A DNA stretch of 64,000 nt from Patagioenas fasciata (GCF_037038585.1 NC_092559.1:18834488-18898487); one strand, 5' to 3'; positions 33,543-44,103 are shown, numbered from the stretch's first letter. Program-made: numbers and translations. The notes: a model not told the origin generated them from the sequence alone.

Positions 33543-34655
33543 TTAAGGGTTGTCATCACTGCAATCGGTTTCTTCTCTGTTAGCTAGCCAAGGTCTCACC
33601 CACTTTGCTGGGATCCATGAATTTTTGTGGTTACCTGTAGAAACACAAGCATATCCCCTTCCCCAGGTTATTAGTGACATAGGACCTTCCCATTGTTGTG
33701 TTGTCGGATTAAACACACTAACCTTAGGCACATTTTCGGAAAAATCTTTGACATTTTTGATATGGTGCATAACAATTGGTTCCATTTCAGTTTCACTTTT
33801 AGGATTAAGCCAGTTCAGCACATACAATGCCTTCATCAATACCTCTTCTGGGCTCACACCAATTCCCCCTTGTTTTTTCAAAACAGACAAAAGATTTTTT
33901 AATGCACGGTGTGCACGCTCAATAATTGCTTGGCCAGTAGAATTATAAGGGATTCCAAACAGGTGCTGTACCTTCCACTGGGTGAGGAAGGCTGCAAGTC
34001 TGTCAGAGTGGTATGCAGGACCATTATCTGTTTTGATTTGTGTAGGGACACCCATGACAGCAAAAGCTTGTAGTAAATGACGTTTTACTGCCTTTGCATT
34101 TGCTGAGGTCAAGGCTGTAGCCCACAGCAGTCCTGAACAGGTATCTATGGAGACATGAATGTACTTTTGTCTGCCAAATGGTGCAAATTCAGTAATATCA
34201 GTTTGCCATAACTGACCTGGCTGCAAGCCCCGAGGATTTACTCCCTTTTGTTGGAGAGGGACTATGCGGGCACAATCAGGACAAGCTGCAATAATGGCTC
34301 GAGCTTGTTCCTTTGTAATTGTAAACTGCTTTCGGAGTGCTGCTGAGGATTGATGAAAGAATTCGTGAGCTTGTCTGGCTTGTTCAAAAGGGGATATATC
34401 TGCTACTGCCACAAGTTTGTCTATGGTGCTGTTTCCTTCTACTAGACCACCTGGTATGTTAGTATGGCTTTTTATATGCATGATAAATACTGGTGCTGTC
34501 CTATAATCTAATACGTTCCACAAATCTAACAATGCTTCAAACAACAAGGAATTGGAAACTCGCTGCAAAAGTGCTCTATGTATTCTTTGTACAATTCCCA
34601 CAACATAAAGAGAATCTGTTACCAGATTAACTGGAGAGTTATGCCATTTTTGCAA
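33543..34655 (-). CDS. D RNase H end and integrase, open frame (370 codons)
   Basis: The first part is the end of RNase H (LVTDSLYVVGIVQRI and HIKSHTNIPGGLVEGN). Integrase follows with a zinc-binding H/H...C/C pattern (HEFFHQSS and ACPDCARIV), catalytic D in LWQTDITEF, D in KTDNGPAYHS, E in AIIERAHRAL, and the C-terminal WEGPMSLITWGRGY and WIPAKWVRPWL. Everything needed for a folded integrase seems present. Upstream, the frame opens across the deletion joint at about 34,655-34,665 and is in a different phase from gag. Without RT it cannot act alone. The listed Met is internal to the original polyprotein. Confidence 0.9.
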   Translation of the reverse strand: MQKWHNSPVNLVTDSLYVVGIVQRIHRALLQRVSNSLLFEALLDLWNVLDYRTAPVFIMHIKSHTNIPGGLVEGNSTIDKLVAVADISPFEQARQAHEFFHQSSAALRKQFTITKEQARAIIAACPDCARIVPLQQKGVNPRGLQPGQLWQTDITEFAPFGRQKYIHVSIDTCSGLLWATALTSANAKAVKRHLLQAFAVMGVPTQIKTDNGPAYHSDRLAAFLTQWKVQHLFGIPYNSTGQAIIERAHRALKNLLSVLKKQGGIGVSPEEVLMKALYVLNWLNPKSETEMEPIVMHHIKNVKDFSENVPKVSVFNPTTQQWEGPMSLITWGRGYACVSTGNHKNSWIPAKWVRPWLANREETDCSDDNP

Positions 34656-34660
34656 TGCTG

Positions 34661-36646
34661 CTAAGCATATTGAGGGCAGTTTCTTTTAAGATGTCCTGTC
34701 TGTCCGCAAGTAAAACATGCTAGGCCACAAGAAGGGCTTCGGCCTTTCATTGCAGGCTTAAGTGCTGCAGCCAAGGCTGCAGCGTGGGCTTGAGCATGTA
34801 TTTTTGCTTTTTCTACCTCCTGTTGCATAATCGGTACCTGTGTGCGAGCTTCCACCATCTCTGCTAAAGAAGCAGTTTTTCCCAAACCGGCTAATATCTG
34901 TTGGCATTGGGTGTTTGCATTCATCATAGCCAAATCTTTCCCCACAGCAGCTTTTGCCTCTGGAGTCAAGTTAGGAGAGGCATCTATCACTTCTTTTAAA
35001 CGATCCACAAATGTCATATATGGTTCCCCAGGATCCCACTCTATTGTAGAATAGGGTGGCACAGGGTTACCTCTATTTGGCAATTCTTTCACTGCCGCCA
35101 AGGCAAGCCCTTGCGTTTGCTGCAAAATCCTTGGATGAAGTGCTGCCTGAGTAGCACCATCCGCATATTGCCCACGACCCAGTAACTGGTCCATGCTAGC
35201 TAACCGCAACGGATCATCAGCTGGTAAACGAACATTTTCTAATACTGCCAATTCCACTTTCCCCTGCCACTTGTCCAAGAACAGCAAATACCCCGTTGGA
35301 GGAAGCAATAACTCCATCAACGCCCTAATATCTGTTTGAGTTAGTACTTGCTCCTTGAAAAATGAATTGATTAGCTGCATCACATGCTTATTATCCGTAC
35401 CATATTGCATAACTGCACTTTGCAATTGCTTAACCGTTTTCCAATCAAAAGGCGACCACTGCCTTTGTCCTCTATTATCTATGTGCACTGGCACTGCTGT
35501 AATACTACCAGGTAACATGATCCCTTCAATAGTTGCATCTCTGATTACTCCTTGCCAACGTTGCCCTGCATTATAAGAATGATCTCGAGGAATATCTCTA
35601 CCCTGATGCACAGGGGCAGCACCCAAATTATCATTATTATCACTGCTATACAATTCCCTTGTGTTTCCCTGTGGATCAGTAAGTCGGCGCATATTTGCAA
35701 ACCGATCTGCTAACCCAGTCTCCAGCCCTTTTCCATATCGCGCTCTCAAATATTCATCTGCTTCTCTTACAGACCACATCCCATCTTCAACACATTGTCT
35801 AGCCCATTTTTGTATTCGCTCCCTTTTGATACGGAGCTCCTCCGGAGTGAGGTCTAATTCCACCCCCTCCCTTTCCTGTTTTCCCCGTTTTTCACATTCC
35901 CTGCCAATTGCCTCCAGCCCGTCCTTAATTGCATCTGACGCCTTTTTATATGCTATTAACCGCGAAGTTTTACTGTTACCGCCATCTAGTCGTTTCATAG
36001 CTTCTAGAACTTCTTGTATCTGGCTCTCCTGCCGTCTCAGTAAGTCCTTCAGGCTCTGCACGTGGCTCTCCTCCTGGAACTCAGGGCGATTCTGCGGTGC
36101 TCCGTCCTGGTGTTCCATCGGGTCCTCCGGCAAAGGCACGTCGGCTGGATTAACTTGTCCTGGCTTGTTGAAACTTGCCGGTTGCTGCCATTCGTTGTCG
36201 GAGCCAGGCAATGGCTCAACGGGCGCAGAGGGTATAATTTGCTCTCCGCCCCAGAACTCCAGATCTGATACGGGACATACCAGCGGTGTTGATTCTTCGG
36301 AGTTCTCGGAGGGTGGGCAGCTCGCGGCGGGCGGCTCCGAGGGGACGGCACACAGCTCCGGCTCCTCTGAGACTTCCTGCATTAGCTGCCTGACCTCCCG
36401 CCAGGGTCCGGCGAGATCGCAAGCCTCGCGGCTCCCCCTTGTAACCGCTTCCCATAGTTCGGTCCCTATGTCCTCCCATGTACTGGGAGAAAAAAATTCG
36501 TCCGTCGAACGAACACAGCCCTTACGCTGGGCGAATAGTAAAAGGCGCTCCACCGCGTCTTTTTCCAAAATTCTTCCTGTTCTTGCAGCCAGCTGCAGAA
36601 TACTTCTCACTATTATTTTTTCTTCCACGGATGCCGTGTTTCCCAT
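34661..36646 (-). CDS. D gag, open frame (661 codons)
   Basis: It starts MGNTASVEEKIIV with a myristoylation-type Gly2, 115 bases after the primer-binding site. Matrix covers about residues 1-100, then an acidic, Pro-rich spacer, a long charged helical region, and capsid from about residue 350 (SPFDWKTVKQLQSAVMQYG). The major homology region is near residue 560 (PGEPYMTFVDRLKEVI), and one zinc knuckle is near the end (CFTCGQTGHLKRNC, CX2CX4HX4C). The frame stops at a TAG created at the deletion joint, so the second knuckle expected in this group is missing. No PPxY or PTAP late motif was seen. It is fully open and could make particles. Confidence 0.93.
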   Translation of the reverse strand: MGNTASVEEKIIVRSILQLAARTGRILEKDAVERLLLFAQRKGCVRSTDEFFSPSTWEDIGTELWEAVTRGSREACDLAGPWREVRQLMQEVSEEPELCAVPSEPPAASCPPSENSEESTPLVCPVSDLEFWGGEQIIPSAPVEPLPGSDNEWQQPASFNKPGQVNPADVPLPEDPMEHQDGAPQNRPEFQEESHVQSLKDLLRRQESQIQEVLEAMKRLDGGNSKTSRLIAYKKASDAIKDGLEAIGRECEKRGKQEREGVELDLTPEELRIKRERIQKWARQCVEDGMWSVREADEYLRARYGKGLETGLADRFANMRRLTDPQGNTRELYSSDNNDNLGAAPVHQGRDIPRDHSYNAGQRWQGVIRDATIEGIMLPGSITAVPVHIDNRGQRQWSPFDWKTVKQLQSAVMQYGTDNKHVMQLINSFFKEQVLTQTDIRALMELLLPPTGYLLFLDKWQGKVELAVLENVRLPADDPLRLASMDQLLGRGQYADGATQAALHPRILQQTQGLALAAVKELPNRGNPVPPYSTIEWDPGEPYMTFVDRLKEVIDASPNLTPEAKAAVGKDLAMMNANTQCQQILAGLGKTASLAEMVEARTQVPIMQQEVEKAKIHAQAHAAALAAALKPAMKGRSPSCGLACFTCGQTGHLKRNCPQYA

Positions 36647-36760
36647 GCCACCTGCTTCTTCGTAGGCCTACTTTCCGCTATGATTGAGCGCTGGGCTGGT
36701 GTCGCCCCCAGGTGGCGTCCTCGCGTCTTCACTTCCGGCGATCTTGCTTCGATACGAAGT

Positions 36761-36778
36761 ATCACGTCGGGGTCACCA
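36761..36778 (-). promoter_or_regulatory. Primer-binding site, tRNA-Trp (D)
   Basis: In minus sense TGGTGACCCCGACGTGAT, three bases inside the LTR. Identical to the sites of B1 and B2. Confidence 0.95.
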
Positions 36779-36781
36779 AAG

Positions 36782-37109
36782 TGTTGCTTTATCCATGCGA
36801 GCCACGGAACCTGACACACCAATATGATGTTCACAGAGTTCGCTTTATTGTCGGACCGGGCTAGCTTTATAGCAAAGCTGCCCTGTCCACGCGCCTTACA
36901 ACAACGTGATTGGTTGTAACTCGTGTTATACAATAACATGATAGGCTGCATGTACTGTCCACGCGCTCTGCACGCATGTGTCCGGCGATTGCTCACTCAT
37001 TGTTACCTTCTAATGGTGCTCCTTTAGTCTCTTTTGTCTCTGGCTTCACCTCTCAGCCAGGCTGGCGACAACCCCATCCCCCTGGGGCGGGGGGGGCTCT
37101 GCCACTACA
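36782..37109 (-). repeat. 5' LTR of D (328 bp)
   Basis: It has the same sequence as 32,858-33,185. The right flank TCAGTG (37,110-37,115) is the second target copy. Confidence 0.95.
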
Positions 37110-37342
37110 TCAGTGGACCATCCTTTGAAAAATTCATTAAGTTCATTTTGTCACAACAGTCTCCCAGGGCAGGAAAAATGGTACAAGTGCATCTCATGAC
37201 CACTGTTTGTGGGTTAAGGACACCAACTTCGAAGAAGGTGTCGGGCGCCACTTGAAGAAGCTAGCTCTAGTTTCATCACCATTGTCTTGATCTGAAAGAC
37301 ACTTATTAAACATTGTTAGTGCGGCAATTCACATCATACAGT
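37110..37342 (-). other. C-right 3' region after integrase
   Basis: No open frame is recognisable on either strand. A dUTPase, which follows pol in some ERV-L elements, was looked for and not seen. Confidence 0.55.
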
Positions 37343-38476
37343 TCAACATTGCATATTTTCACCTAAAATGATATCCCCTTGAGGTACACACTGAACTTCT
37401 CCATCCTTAAGCATCACCCACCAGGTGCTGCCAGGTCCCTGGGCAAAAACAATCCCACGAATAGGTTTGCCTTTGCCTGAGGCAGGAGTAACCCAGACTG
37501 CCTTTCCTAAGATATTTTTCATGTGTACTACAGGGACTTTATCTCCTTCTACAGTACGTAGAATTTCTGATTGGGCAGGCCCGGCTCGGTTGGTTGATCC
37601 CCTAGTGTTGACCAACCAAGTGGCTTTTGCTTAATGTGAATCCCAGTTTTTAAAGGTTCCACCACCAAGTGCCTTTAGTGCAGTTTTTAACAAACCATTG
37701 TACCTTTCAATTTTCCCAGAGGCTGGTGCATGATATGGAATATGATATACCCACTCAATACCATGTTCTTTGGCCCAATTGTCTATAATACTGTTTTTGA
37801 AATGAGTACCATTGTCTGATTCAATTCTTTCTGGCGTACCGTGCCGCCAAAGGACTTGCTTCTCAAGGCCCAAGATAGTATTTTGGGCTGTAGCATGAGG
37901 TACGGCATATGTTTCCAACCATCCAGTGGTTGCTTCCACCATTGTAAGTACATAACGCTTACCTTGACGTGTTTGTGGAAGTGTAATATAATCAATCTGC
38001 CAAGCTTCTCCATACTTATACTTTAACCATCGCCCCCCATACCATACAGGTTTTAACCGTTTTGCTTGTTTGATTTCGGCGCAAGTTTCACATTCATGAA
38101 TAACCTGTGAAATAGTGTCCATAGTTAAATCCACCCCTCGATCACGAGCCCATTTGTATGTTGCATTTCTACCTTGATACCCTGAAGCATCATGGGCCCA
38201 CCGAGCTAGGAAAAGTTCATCTTTATGTTGCCAGTCCAAGTCCACCTCAGATACTTTAATCTTAGCAGCTTGATCTGCTTGGTGGTTGTTTAGATGTTCC
38301 GCAGTGGCTCGACTTTTAGGCACATGAGCATCTACATGACGAACTTTCACAGGCAGGCTCTCTAGCTGAGCAGCAATGTCTTGCCACAGTGTGGCAGCCC
38401 AAATGGGTTTACCTCTGCGCTGCCAGTTGCTTTTCTTCCATTGCTGTAGCCACCCCCATAAGGCATTTGCTGCCAT
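37343..38476 (-). pseudogene. C-right integrase
   Basis: The first frame (37,631-38,476) starts in the RNase H end (ANALWGWLQQWKKSNWQ and HVDAHVPKSR), then shows the zinc-binding domain (ARWAHDASGYQG ... CETCAEIKQ), catalytic D in WQIDYITLP, D in ERIESDNGTHF, and E in PASGKIERYNGLL. A stop near 37,630 precedes the C-terminal SH3-like part (37,343-37,615: DKVPVVHMKNI, GKAVWVTPASGKGKPIRGIV). It would integrate cDNA; as it stands it is broken once between core and C-terminus. Confidence 0.92.
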
Positions 38477-38515
38477 CCATGAGTCAGTATAGAGATAAAG
38501 TATTGGCCACTTCTC

Positions 38516-40513
38516 TCATTCAGCAATGTCCAAAGCCAGCTGGATGGCTTTCACTTCTGCAAACTGACTGGATTCACCTTGTCCTTCAGTGGCTTCTGTA
38601 ACTTGTCGTGTGGGATTCCACACAGCAACTTTCCACCTTCGATGTTTTCCTACAAGACGACAGGATCCATCTGTGAACAGTGCATACTGCTTATCAGTCT
38701 CTGAAAGCGTATTATATGGTGGTGCTTCTTCAGCACGTTTTACTTCCTCCTCATCTGGAGACATCCCAAAGTCTTTGCTTTCTGGCCATTCTGTAATCAC
38801 TTCTAATATCCCTGGACGGTTCAGACTTCCAATTCGAGCTCGTTGTGTGATCAGTGCAATCCATTTACTCCATGTAACTTCGGTTGCATGATGTGGAGAG
38901 GGAACCGTCCCCTTGAACATCCAGCTCAGCACCGGCAGTCGAGGTGCCAGGAGGAGCTGTGCTTCAGTGCCGATCACTTCTGAAGCAGCTCGAACTCCTT
39001 CATATGCGGCTAGTATCTCCTTTTCAGTTGGAGTATAGTTGGCCTCAGATCCTTTGTATCCTCGACTCCAAAAACCTAAGGGTCGACCTCGGGTTTCTCC
39101 TGGTGCTTTCTGCCAGAGGCTCCAGGTAAGTCCAGTATCTCCGGCTGCGGTGTAGAGCACATTTTTAACATCTAGTCCAGTTCGGACTGGTCCAAGGGCC
39201 ACCGCATGAGTTATCTCACGCTTAATTTGTTCAAAGGCTTGTTGTTGTTCAGGGCCCCACTCAAATTGGTTCTTTTTACGAGTCACTCGATAGAGAGGGC
39301 TCACAATGTGGCTGTAGTCAGGAATATGCATTCTCCAAAAACCTACAACGCCCAAGAAAGTCTGTGTCTCCTTTTTATGAGTAGGTGGAGACATTGCTGC
39401 AATTTTGTTGATCACATCCATTGGGATCTGACGACGGCCATCTTGCCATTTTATTCCTAAAAACTGGATCTCTTGTGCAGGTCCCTTGACCTTGCTTCGT
39501 TTTATGGCAAAACCAGCATCCAAAAGAATATGAATTATTCTCTCACCTTTCTCGAAGACTTCTTTCGCTGTGTCGCCCCATACGATGATGTCATCAATAT
39601 ATTGCAAGTGTTCTGGAGCTTCACCTTGCTCCAGCGTGGTCTGGATCAGTCCATGGCAGATGGTAGGACTGTGTTTCCACCCCTGGGGCAAGCGATTCCA
39701 TGTATACTGGATGCCCCTCCAGGTGAAAGCAAACTGCGCCCTGCACTCTGCTGCTACAGGAATAGAGAAAAATGCATTAGCAATGTCAATTGTAGCATAC
39801 CACTTGGCTGCCTTTGACACCAGTTCAAATTGCAGTTCTAGTATGTCAGGCACAGCAGCACTCAGTGGTGGTGTAACTTCATTCAGGCCACGATAGTCTT
39901 CAGTTAGTCTCCACTCATCACTAGACTTTCGCACTGGCCAGATTGGGCTGTTAAAAGGTGAGCGAGTCTTACTGATCACACCCTGGCTTTCCAATTGACG
40001 GATCAGCTTCTGGATAGGAATCAAAGAGTCTCGATTGGTGCGGTATTGCCAGCGATGCACCGTCGTGGTAGCAATTGGCACCTGCTGATCGTCAACCATC
40101 AGCAGTCCTACAACAGAAGGGTCATCTGAAAGACCAGGCAAATCAGACCGCTGTTCAATTTTCTCAGTGTCCACAGCTGCTATACCAAATGCCCACCTAT
40201 ACCCTTTTGGGTCCTTAAAATACCCTCTCCTGAGGTAGTCTATGCCAAGGATGCACGGAGCATCTGGACCAGTCACAATGGTATGCTTTTGCCAGTTTTT
40301 TCCAGTTAGGCTCATTTCAGCCTCTACAACAGTCAGCTCCTGGGATCCCCCAGTCACTCCAACAATATTGATGGATTGCGTTCCTTTAAAATTAGAAGGA
40401 ATTATTGTGCACTGAGCACCAGTGTCCACTAAAGCTTTGTACTCCTGGGGTTGTGTTGTACCAGGCCATAGTATTTGTACAGTCCAATAAACTCTGTTAT
40501 CCCTTTCCTCCAC
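38516..40513 (-). pseudogene. C-right protease, RT and RNase H (665 codons open)
   Basis: Protease: ALVDTGAQCTIIPS near residue 30 and ILGIDYL near residue 90. RT: IRQLESQGVISKTRSPFNSP, TEDYRGLNEVTPP, LPQGWKHSPTICHG and the catalytic YIDDIIVWG near residue 290. A connection domain with FLGVVGFWRMHIPDY follows. RNase H begins ALFTDGSCRLVGKHRRW near residue 610. A single in-frame TGA at 38,513-38,515 ends the frame, and homologous coding continues at once in the integrase frame at 38,476. This is by far the best conserved pol in the window. Confidence 0.95.
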
Positions 40514-40534
40514 CTGGTTGGAGGCAGGGCACCT

Positions 40535-42406
40535 CTAATTCCTGTTTTGCACAGTCTCTGGGTGTGAATTAGAGGTTCCTTCAAGAGCATCAGAATGTCT
40601 TCTGCCCCTTTTGTAAACTGGAGCAGCCACCTTCCTAGGAGTTTTTCCTTTTATCTCACGTACTCGTTCTTGAAGTTCTGAGGTAGGCCTTCCATGCCAC
40701 TTATTCATGTTTTCTCCCTGCTCATGTAGGAAGAACCACAGTGAACCTCTTTTTGTGGGCTGTCTCTGCCCTCTCTCTCGAGATTGGAAACCCCTTCTCC
40801 TAACAGCTGAAACATAGGTTTGTGCAGATCGTGAACGGTACGATTCTTCTCTGAGCTCTTTGATTTCTTGCAACAGCTTTTCAAACCGGTCATCAGATTT
40901 TTCACACAGTTTCTCCACAGAAGAGACACAAGCCCGTAGAGAACCAGCAAGGCTGTCCTCCAAGTACCGGAGCTGCTCAATCACTTCATTAATTTCTTGT
41001 ACACCTCTAGCTGACCAGACCATTCCTGCCAATGACTTAGCATATGCAGGTGGTGCACTTTGTACAAATCTGCGCCACATAGATTTTGTACAATTGATTC
41101 TCTCTGGGTCTGTCCCCTCTTGGCTGTTTGGTCCTAGATAGATGATCTCTCACACAGCTAATTCTCTCAGGAACTGGATACCTCTCTCCATAGTATTCCA
41201 TTTCCCTAACGTGGATATACAATCTTCCTTGTAGGGAAATCTGACTTTCATAGCTGCCAGGAGTCGGGTCCAGAGAGCAGCGGCATTAGACTCTCTTGAA
41301 ATTGCCCTATCAATGGTGGAATCTTTTGACAGAGATCCCAGCTGCCTGGCTTCACCACCTTCTAATTCAATTGTTTCTGCCCCATTGTCCCAGCATCGCA
41401 GCAGCCAGGTTAAAATATTCTCGCCTTCACGACGACTAAAGTCTTTTCGCAGATCTCTCAGCTCACCTGGTTTAAAGGACCGAGTGGTGGTCACTTCATC
41501 TCCACCCTGTCCTGATGATGCCCCTTGGGTTGATGTTGGCCCTGTGCCATCACCTGCTGCATGGGTAGTCTTTCTAGTGACTTTCTTACAACCGGCAACT
41601 GATGCTGATATGGGTTCACCATCATTTGATTCATTTTCAGAGTCTGAATGACTGTCACAGTGATTGCTGTGGTTACAGCAGCAACAGTGAGCAGTGTGTG
41701 AAGACGGGGGGGCTGCCTTGTTAGCCTTTGAGGCTAGAGAAGTAACGTTATCTGCAGCGACCTTGGCAGAGGAGCTCTGCGTAGGAGCTGTAGCTTCAGC
41801 CTGTGAAGCCGCAGTTGGGGGGGCAGTGGCTGCAGCAGCAGCAGCTTTGGCTGTTTTGCCTTTTCTCGAGCGGCTAGGAGTGCTTTTTGCTAAAGCTTCC
41901 GAAGACGCACCGCAAATCTCAAGACTAAGAAGAGACGCAAACCTCCTATTGAACCTCATTTCTCTTAACAGTAACACAAACTGACACACATTCAGCAAAC
42001 CAGATAACACCATCACAGTTCTATCAAAGCTCCAAGGATATTCAAAGTTCTCTAAAACATTTGCAAACTGTCCTAGTGAAAACACAAAAGTATTGTTAGT
42101 CAGCCTTTCTAAAGATTCGCTTGACCAATTAGCAAATATAGAGCCATTCTGCTCTTTAATCTCTCCTGGAGGTTTTTCAAGGTAAAGCAGAAGCGAGTAG
42201 AAATTCATTAGCGGCTGCAGTATAATGAAATAAACCAATGCCAAACCACACAGAATCATCATGACCGCTGTCCAGTTTCTTGTTGTTGTATAATGAATAC
42301 TTCGATTCAGAAAGAAACACCAACACAGATATGGGATCAGCGAGCACAATGTAGAAAATAACTGATACAACTTTTGCCATAACATTTTTAAATCAATGTA
42401 ATTCAC
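40535..42406 (-). pseudogene. C-right gag with N-terminal hydrophobic segments
   Basis: The main frame (41,150-42,406, 418 codons) starts MNYIDLKMLWQKLYQLF, 147 bases after the primer-binding site. Three hydrophobic segments lie at about residues 21-33 (SLIPYLCWCFFL), 45-70 (AVMMILCGLALVYFIIL) and 127-146 (TVMVLSGLLNVCQFVLLL). An Ala-rich linker, a CCCCNHSNHC cluster and an acidic Ser/Asp/Glu stretch follow, then a capsid-like half (KPGELRDLRKDFSRREGEN). A stop at 41,147-41,149 separates it from the rest (40,535-41,080), which ends in an Arg/Lys-rich tail. There is no CCHC knuckle. C-left and F share the design. Confidence 0.85.
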
Positions 42407-42552
42407 TTTGCCTTAATATCACTAAAAAATATCCAAAGCAAGCAGACGCACGAGTATCACAACTCTATGAGTTGGCACCGTGCCAAGAAAATTGAAAGGT
42501 ACGTCAGAGCAGTAGAAAAGTCAAAAATCTTCAAATTTACCCCTTTCTCTTG

Positions 42553-42570
42553 CCCCACGTTGGGCGCCAA
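42553..42570 (-). promoter_or_regulatory. Primer-binding site, tRNA-Lys (C-right)
   Basis: In minus sense TGGCGCCCAACGTGGGGC, six bases inside the LTR, as in C-left. Confidence 0.92.
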
Positions 42571-42576
42571 TTATCT

Positions 42577-43237
42577 GTCGAGGGTTAAGATTGCGGGGTG
42601 ACAATCAAACCCTGGCAGATGTATTGTTAACCTCTTCTCCCCCCCACTTCCCCCTTTTGTCCCTCCCTCTCCCCCCTTCCCACTCAGGACAGGCGATCGG
42701 GAGGGAAAGAAGGACAGAGAGAAGAGAGTTGGAAAAGTTAAAGATGTTTTACTAATGCTACTAATAAGAATAGAGAAAATAATACAAAATATACAAAACC
42801 AATCTTGTAAGTCTCAGCAACTGCAGAGCCAGCACCCAAAGTCCTGGATTAGACTCTGTAGCCAACCGGAGCTGGATTCAGTCTGTCACTAGGCCTCAGT
42901 TCGCAGGGACGACCAGCAAGGTCCTCTCCTAATGTCAGCCATGAGGAAAAAGGGAAAAGGGGGAAAAAGGGGCTGAGATCCTCGTGATCTCCCACTTTTA
43001 TATGAAGTATTCACGTGAATGGAATGTTATACACCGTTGGTCAGTCTCTCGGTCATCAGTTTTCTCGTTGCCCCTCTCGTGAGATGTCCATCCATGCTTA
43101 TCAATAAGTTTGCATTCCATTGCTAGGTTTAACCAAAACACGTGTTGGGTTCTCCAGGAAAATGCAGCTAACATGAAGGCTTTAGCTGACAGGCAAATTC
43201 ACTAAAAGAGAAACTTGTTTTTAACAAAACCAGGACA
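42577..43237 (-). repeat. 5' LTR of C-right (661 bp)
   Basis: It has the same ends and length as the central LTR, with scattered substitutions (for example TGTCGAGG against TGTCAAGG) and small indels. TATAAA box near 42,997-43,002 in minus sense. No polypurine tract lies upstream, in contrast to the central LTR, so this is a true outer end. Confidence 0.92.
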
Positions 43238-43320
43238 GTTGGTTTGTTGGCTGCACTTTTCTGGCCAGAATAAAGTCTATTTTGGAACTTGTTGTCTGCC
43301 TAAAACTGTCTTTGGGGTAC
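43238..43320. other. Flank between C-right and ERV-E
   Basis: Eighty-three bases with no recognised feature. It should contain the target duplication of C-right, but the other end is lost, so it cannot be confirmed. Confidence 0.5.
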
Positions 43321-44103
43321 TGTCACGGTCCATTCAGTAATGGACTCATGATGGTTCGTTTACCTTGATCTCGAAGCGCAAAATTAGACAACCAAAATGC
43401 CAAGGGGTTTTAATTCAATCAAACAGTGTTACTTTATTATTTTGCCCATAAAGTGGCATGCGATAGAGAAAGAGAAAAAGGGAAAGAAAAAGGAAAGGGG
43501 GAAAGAGGGTTGGTTACCATCACGGGTCCAAAGGCATCCCTATGGTCCCAGGTCCCAAACAGCATCCTGCCAGTCCTCTGTCGTGATCCGTGATCCTTTG
43601 GTGGGGAGACCTCAACAATGTCCAGTCAGGAACCATCTTTTATGCTTCTTCACCCCCCCTCACTCCCATGGGTCGAGGCCAATCTCCGCCTTTGTTTTGC
43701 AATCCAGGCTTAACTGCACAGGCTCGAAGAATCTCCGCTTCACCTGCCAGAACCTGTCTGCGCCTTTGTGGTCTCACGTTCAGGGGTCTCTTTCTGGTCC
43801 TTTGGGTGACCTCAAGACCCTCGGCGAGCCTCTGCGCATGCTCTTCTTCATTGGTCTTAGTAACAGGGAGGAGGTGGGGGGGCAGGTTTGGCTGAAGCAG
43901 CAGGTGGAAATCCATCTTCTGGACAACAGCTATTGTCCCCAGATCGGAGAGACCTGTATAACACAGTTTTTTTCCTCAGGCCTCTCTCCAAGTCGTTGTC
44001 CATCTGTTCTTGATGGCAATGTTCAAGCAGATACTGTTCTTTGGACTGACTCCTGCACCACCCCATGGCTGAACATTATTATCAGGAGCTTGTGGCAGTA
44101 ACA
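43321..44103 (-). repeat. 3' LTR of ERV-E (about 783 bp)
   Basis: It starts TGTCACGGTCC and ends GCAGTAACA. The first 65 bases match the 5' LTR pieces at 47,707-47,740 plus 48,371-48,402. In plus sense it contains a GAAA-rich purine tract (43,465-43,512). A long open stretch across it is compositional. A weak polypurine tract (minus TTTGAGGATTG) adjoins at 44,104-44,114. Confidence 0.75.

Larger units (their letters stand above)
32858..37109 (-). mobile_element. Provirus D, young tRNA-Trp ERV without protease and RT
   Basis: Two 328-bp LTRs read as identical. In minus sense: LTR, tRNA-Trp primer-binding site, an open 661-codon gag, then RNase H end plus integrase in one open 370-codon frame, polypurine tract, LTR. 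The segment from the second gag zinc knuckle through protease, RT and most of RNase H is absent, and there is no env. Flanking hexamers are TCAGAG and TCAGTG (5 of 6 match). It is inserted in the 3' part of C-right and is the youngest-looking element here. It belongs to the same broad lineage as B1/B2. Confidence 0.93.
37110..43237 (-). mobile_element. Provirus C-right (ERV-L-like), nearly complete
   Basis: In minus sense: LTR (42,577-43,237), tRNA-Lys primer-binding site, gag (40,535-42,406), protease-RT-RNase H (38,516-40,513), integrase (37,343-38,476), then a 3' region cut by provirus D and continued at 32,718-32,857 up to the central LTR. The pol motifs are those of class III ERV-L elements. 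There is no env. Only single stops and small shifts break the long frames. It is the upstream member of a tandem pair with C-left. Confidence 0.92.

Noticed and set aside
35661..36665. 334-codon open stretch on the plus strand
   Set aside because: It lies antisense to the well-supported D gag and is Ser/Arg-rich, as expected for the reverse of such a gene. No motif of its own.
36613..36996. 127-codon minus-strand stretch opening in the D LTR
   Set aside because: Most of it is LTR and leader; the same start occurs in the other LTR (32,848-33,072). A product is unlikely.
43397..44101. 234-codon open stretch on the plus strand
   Set aside because: It lies wholly within the ERV-E 3' LTR and has no domain; its composition explains the lack of stops.
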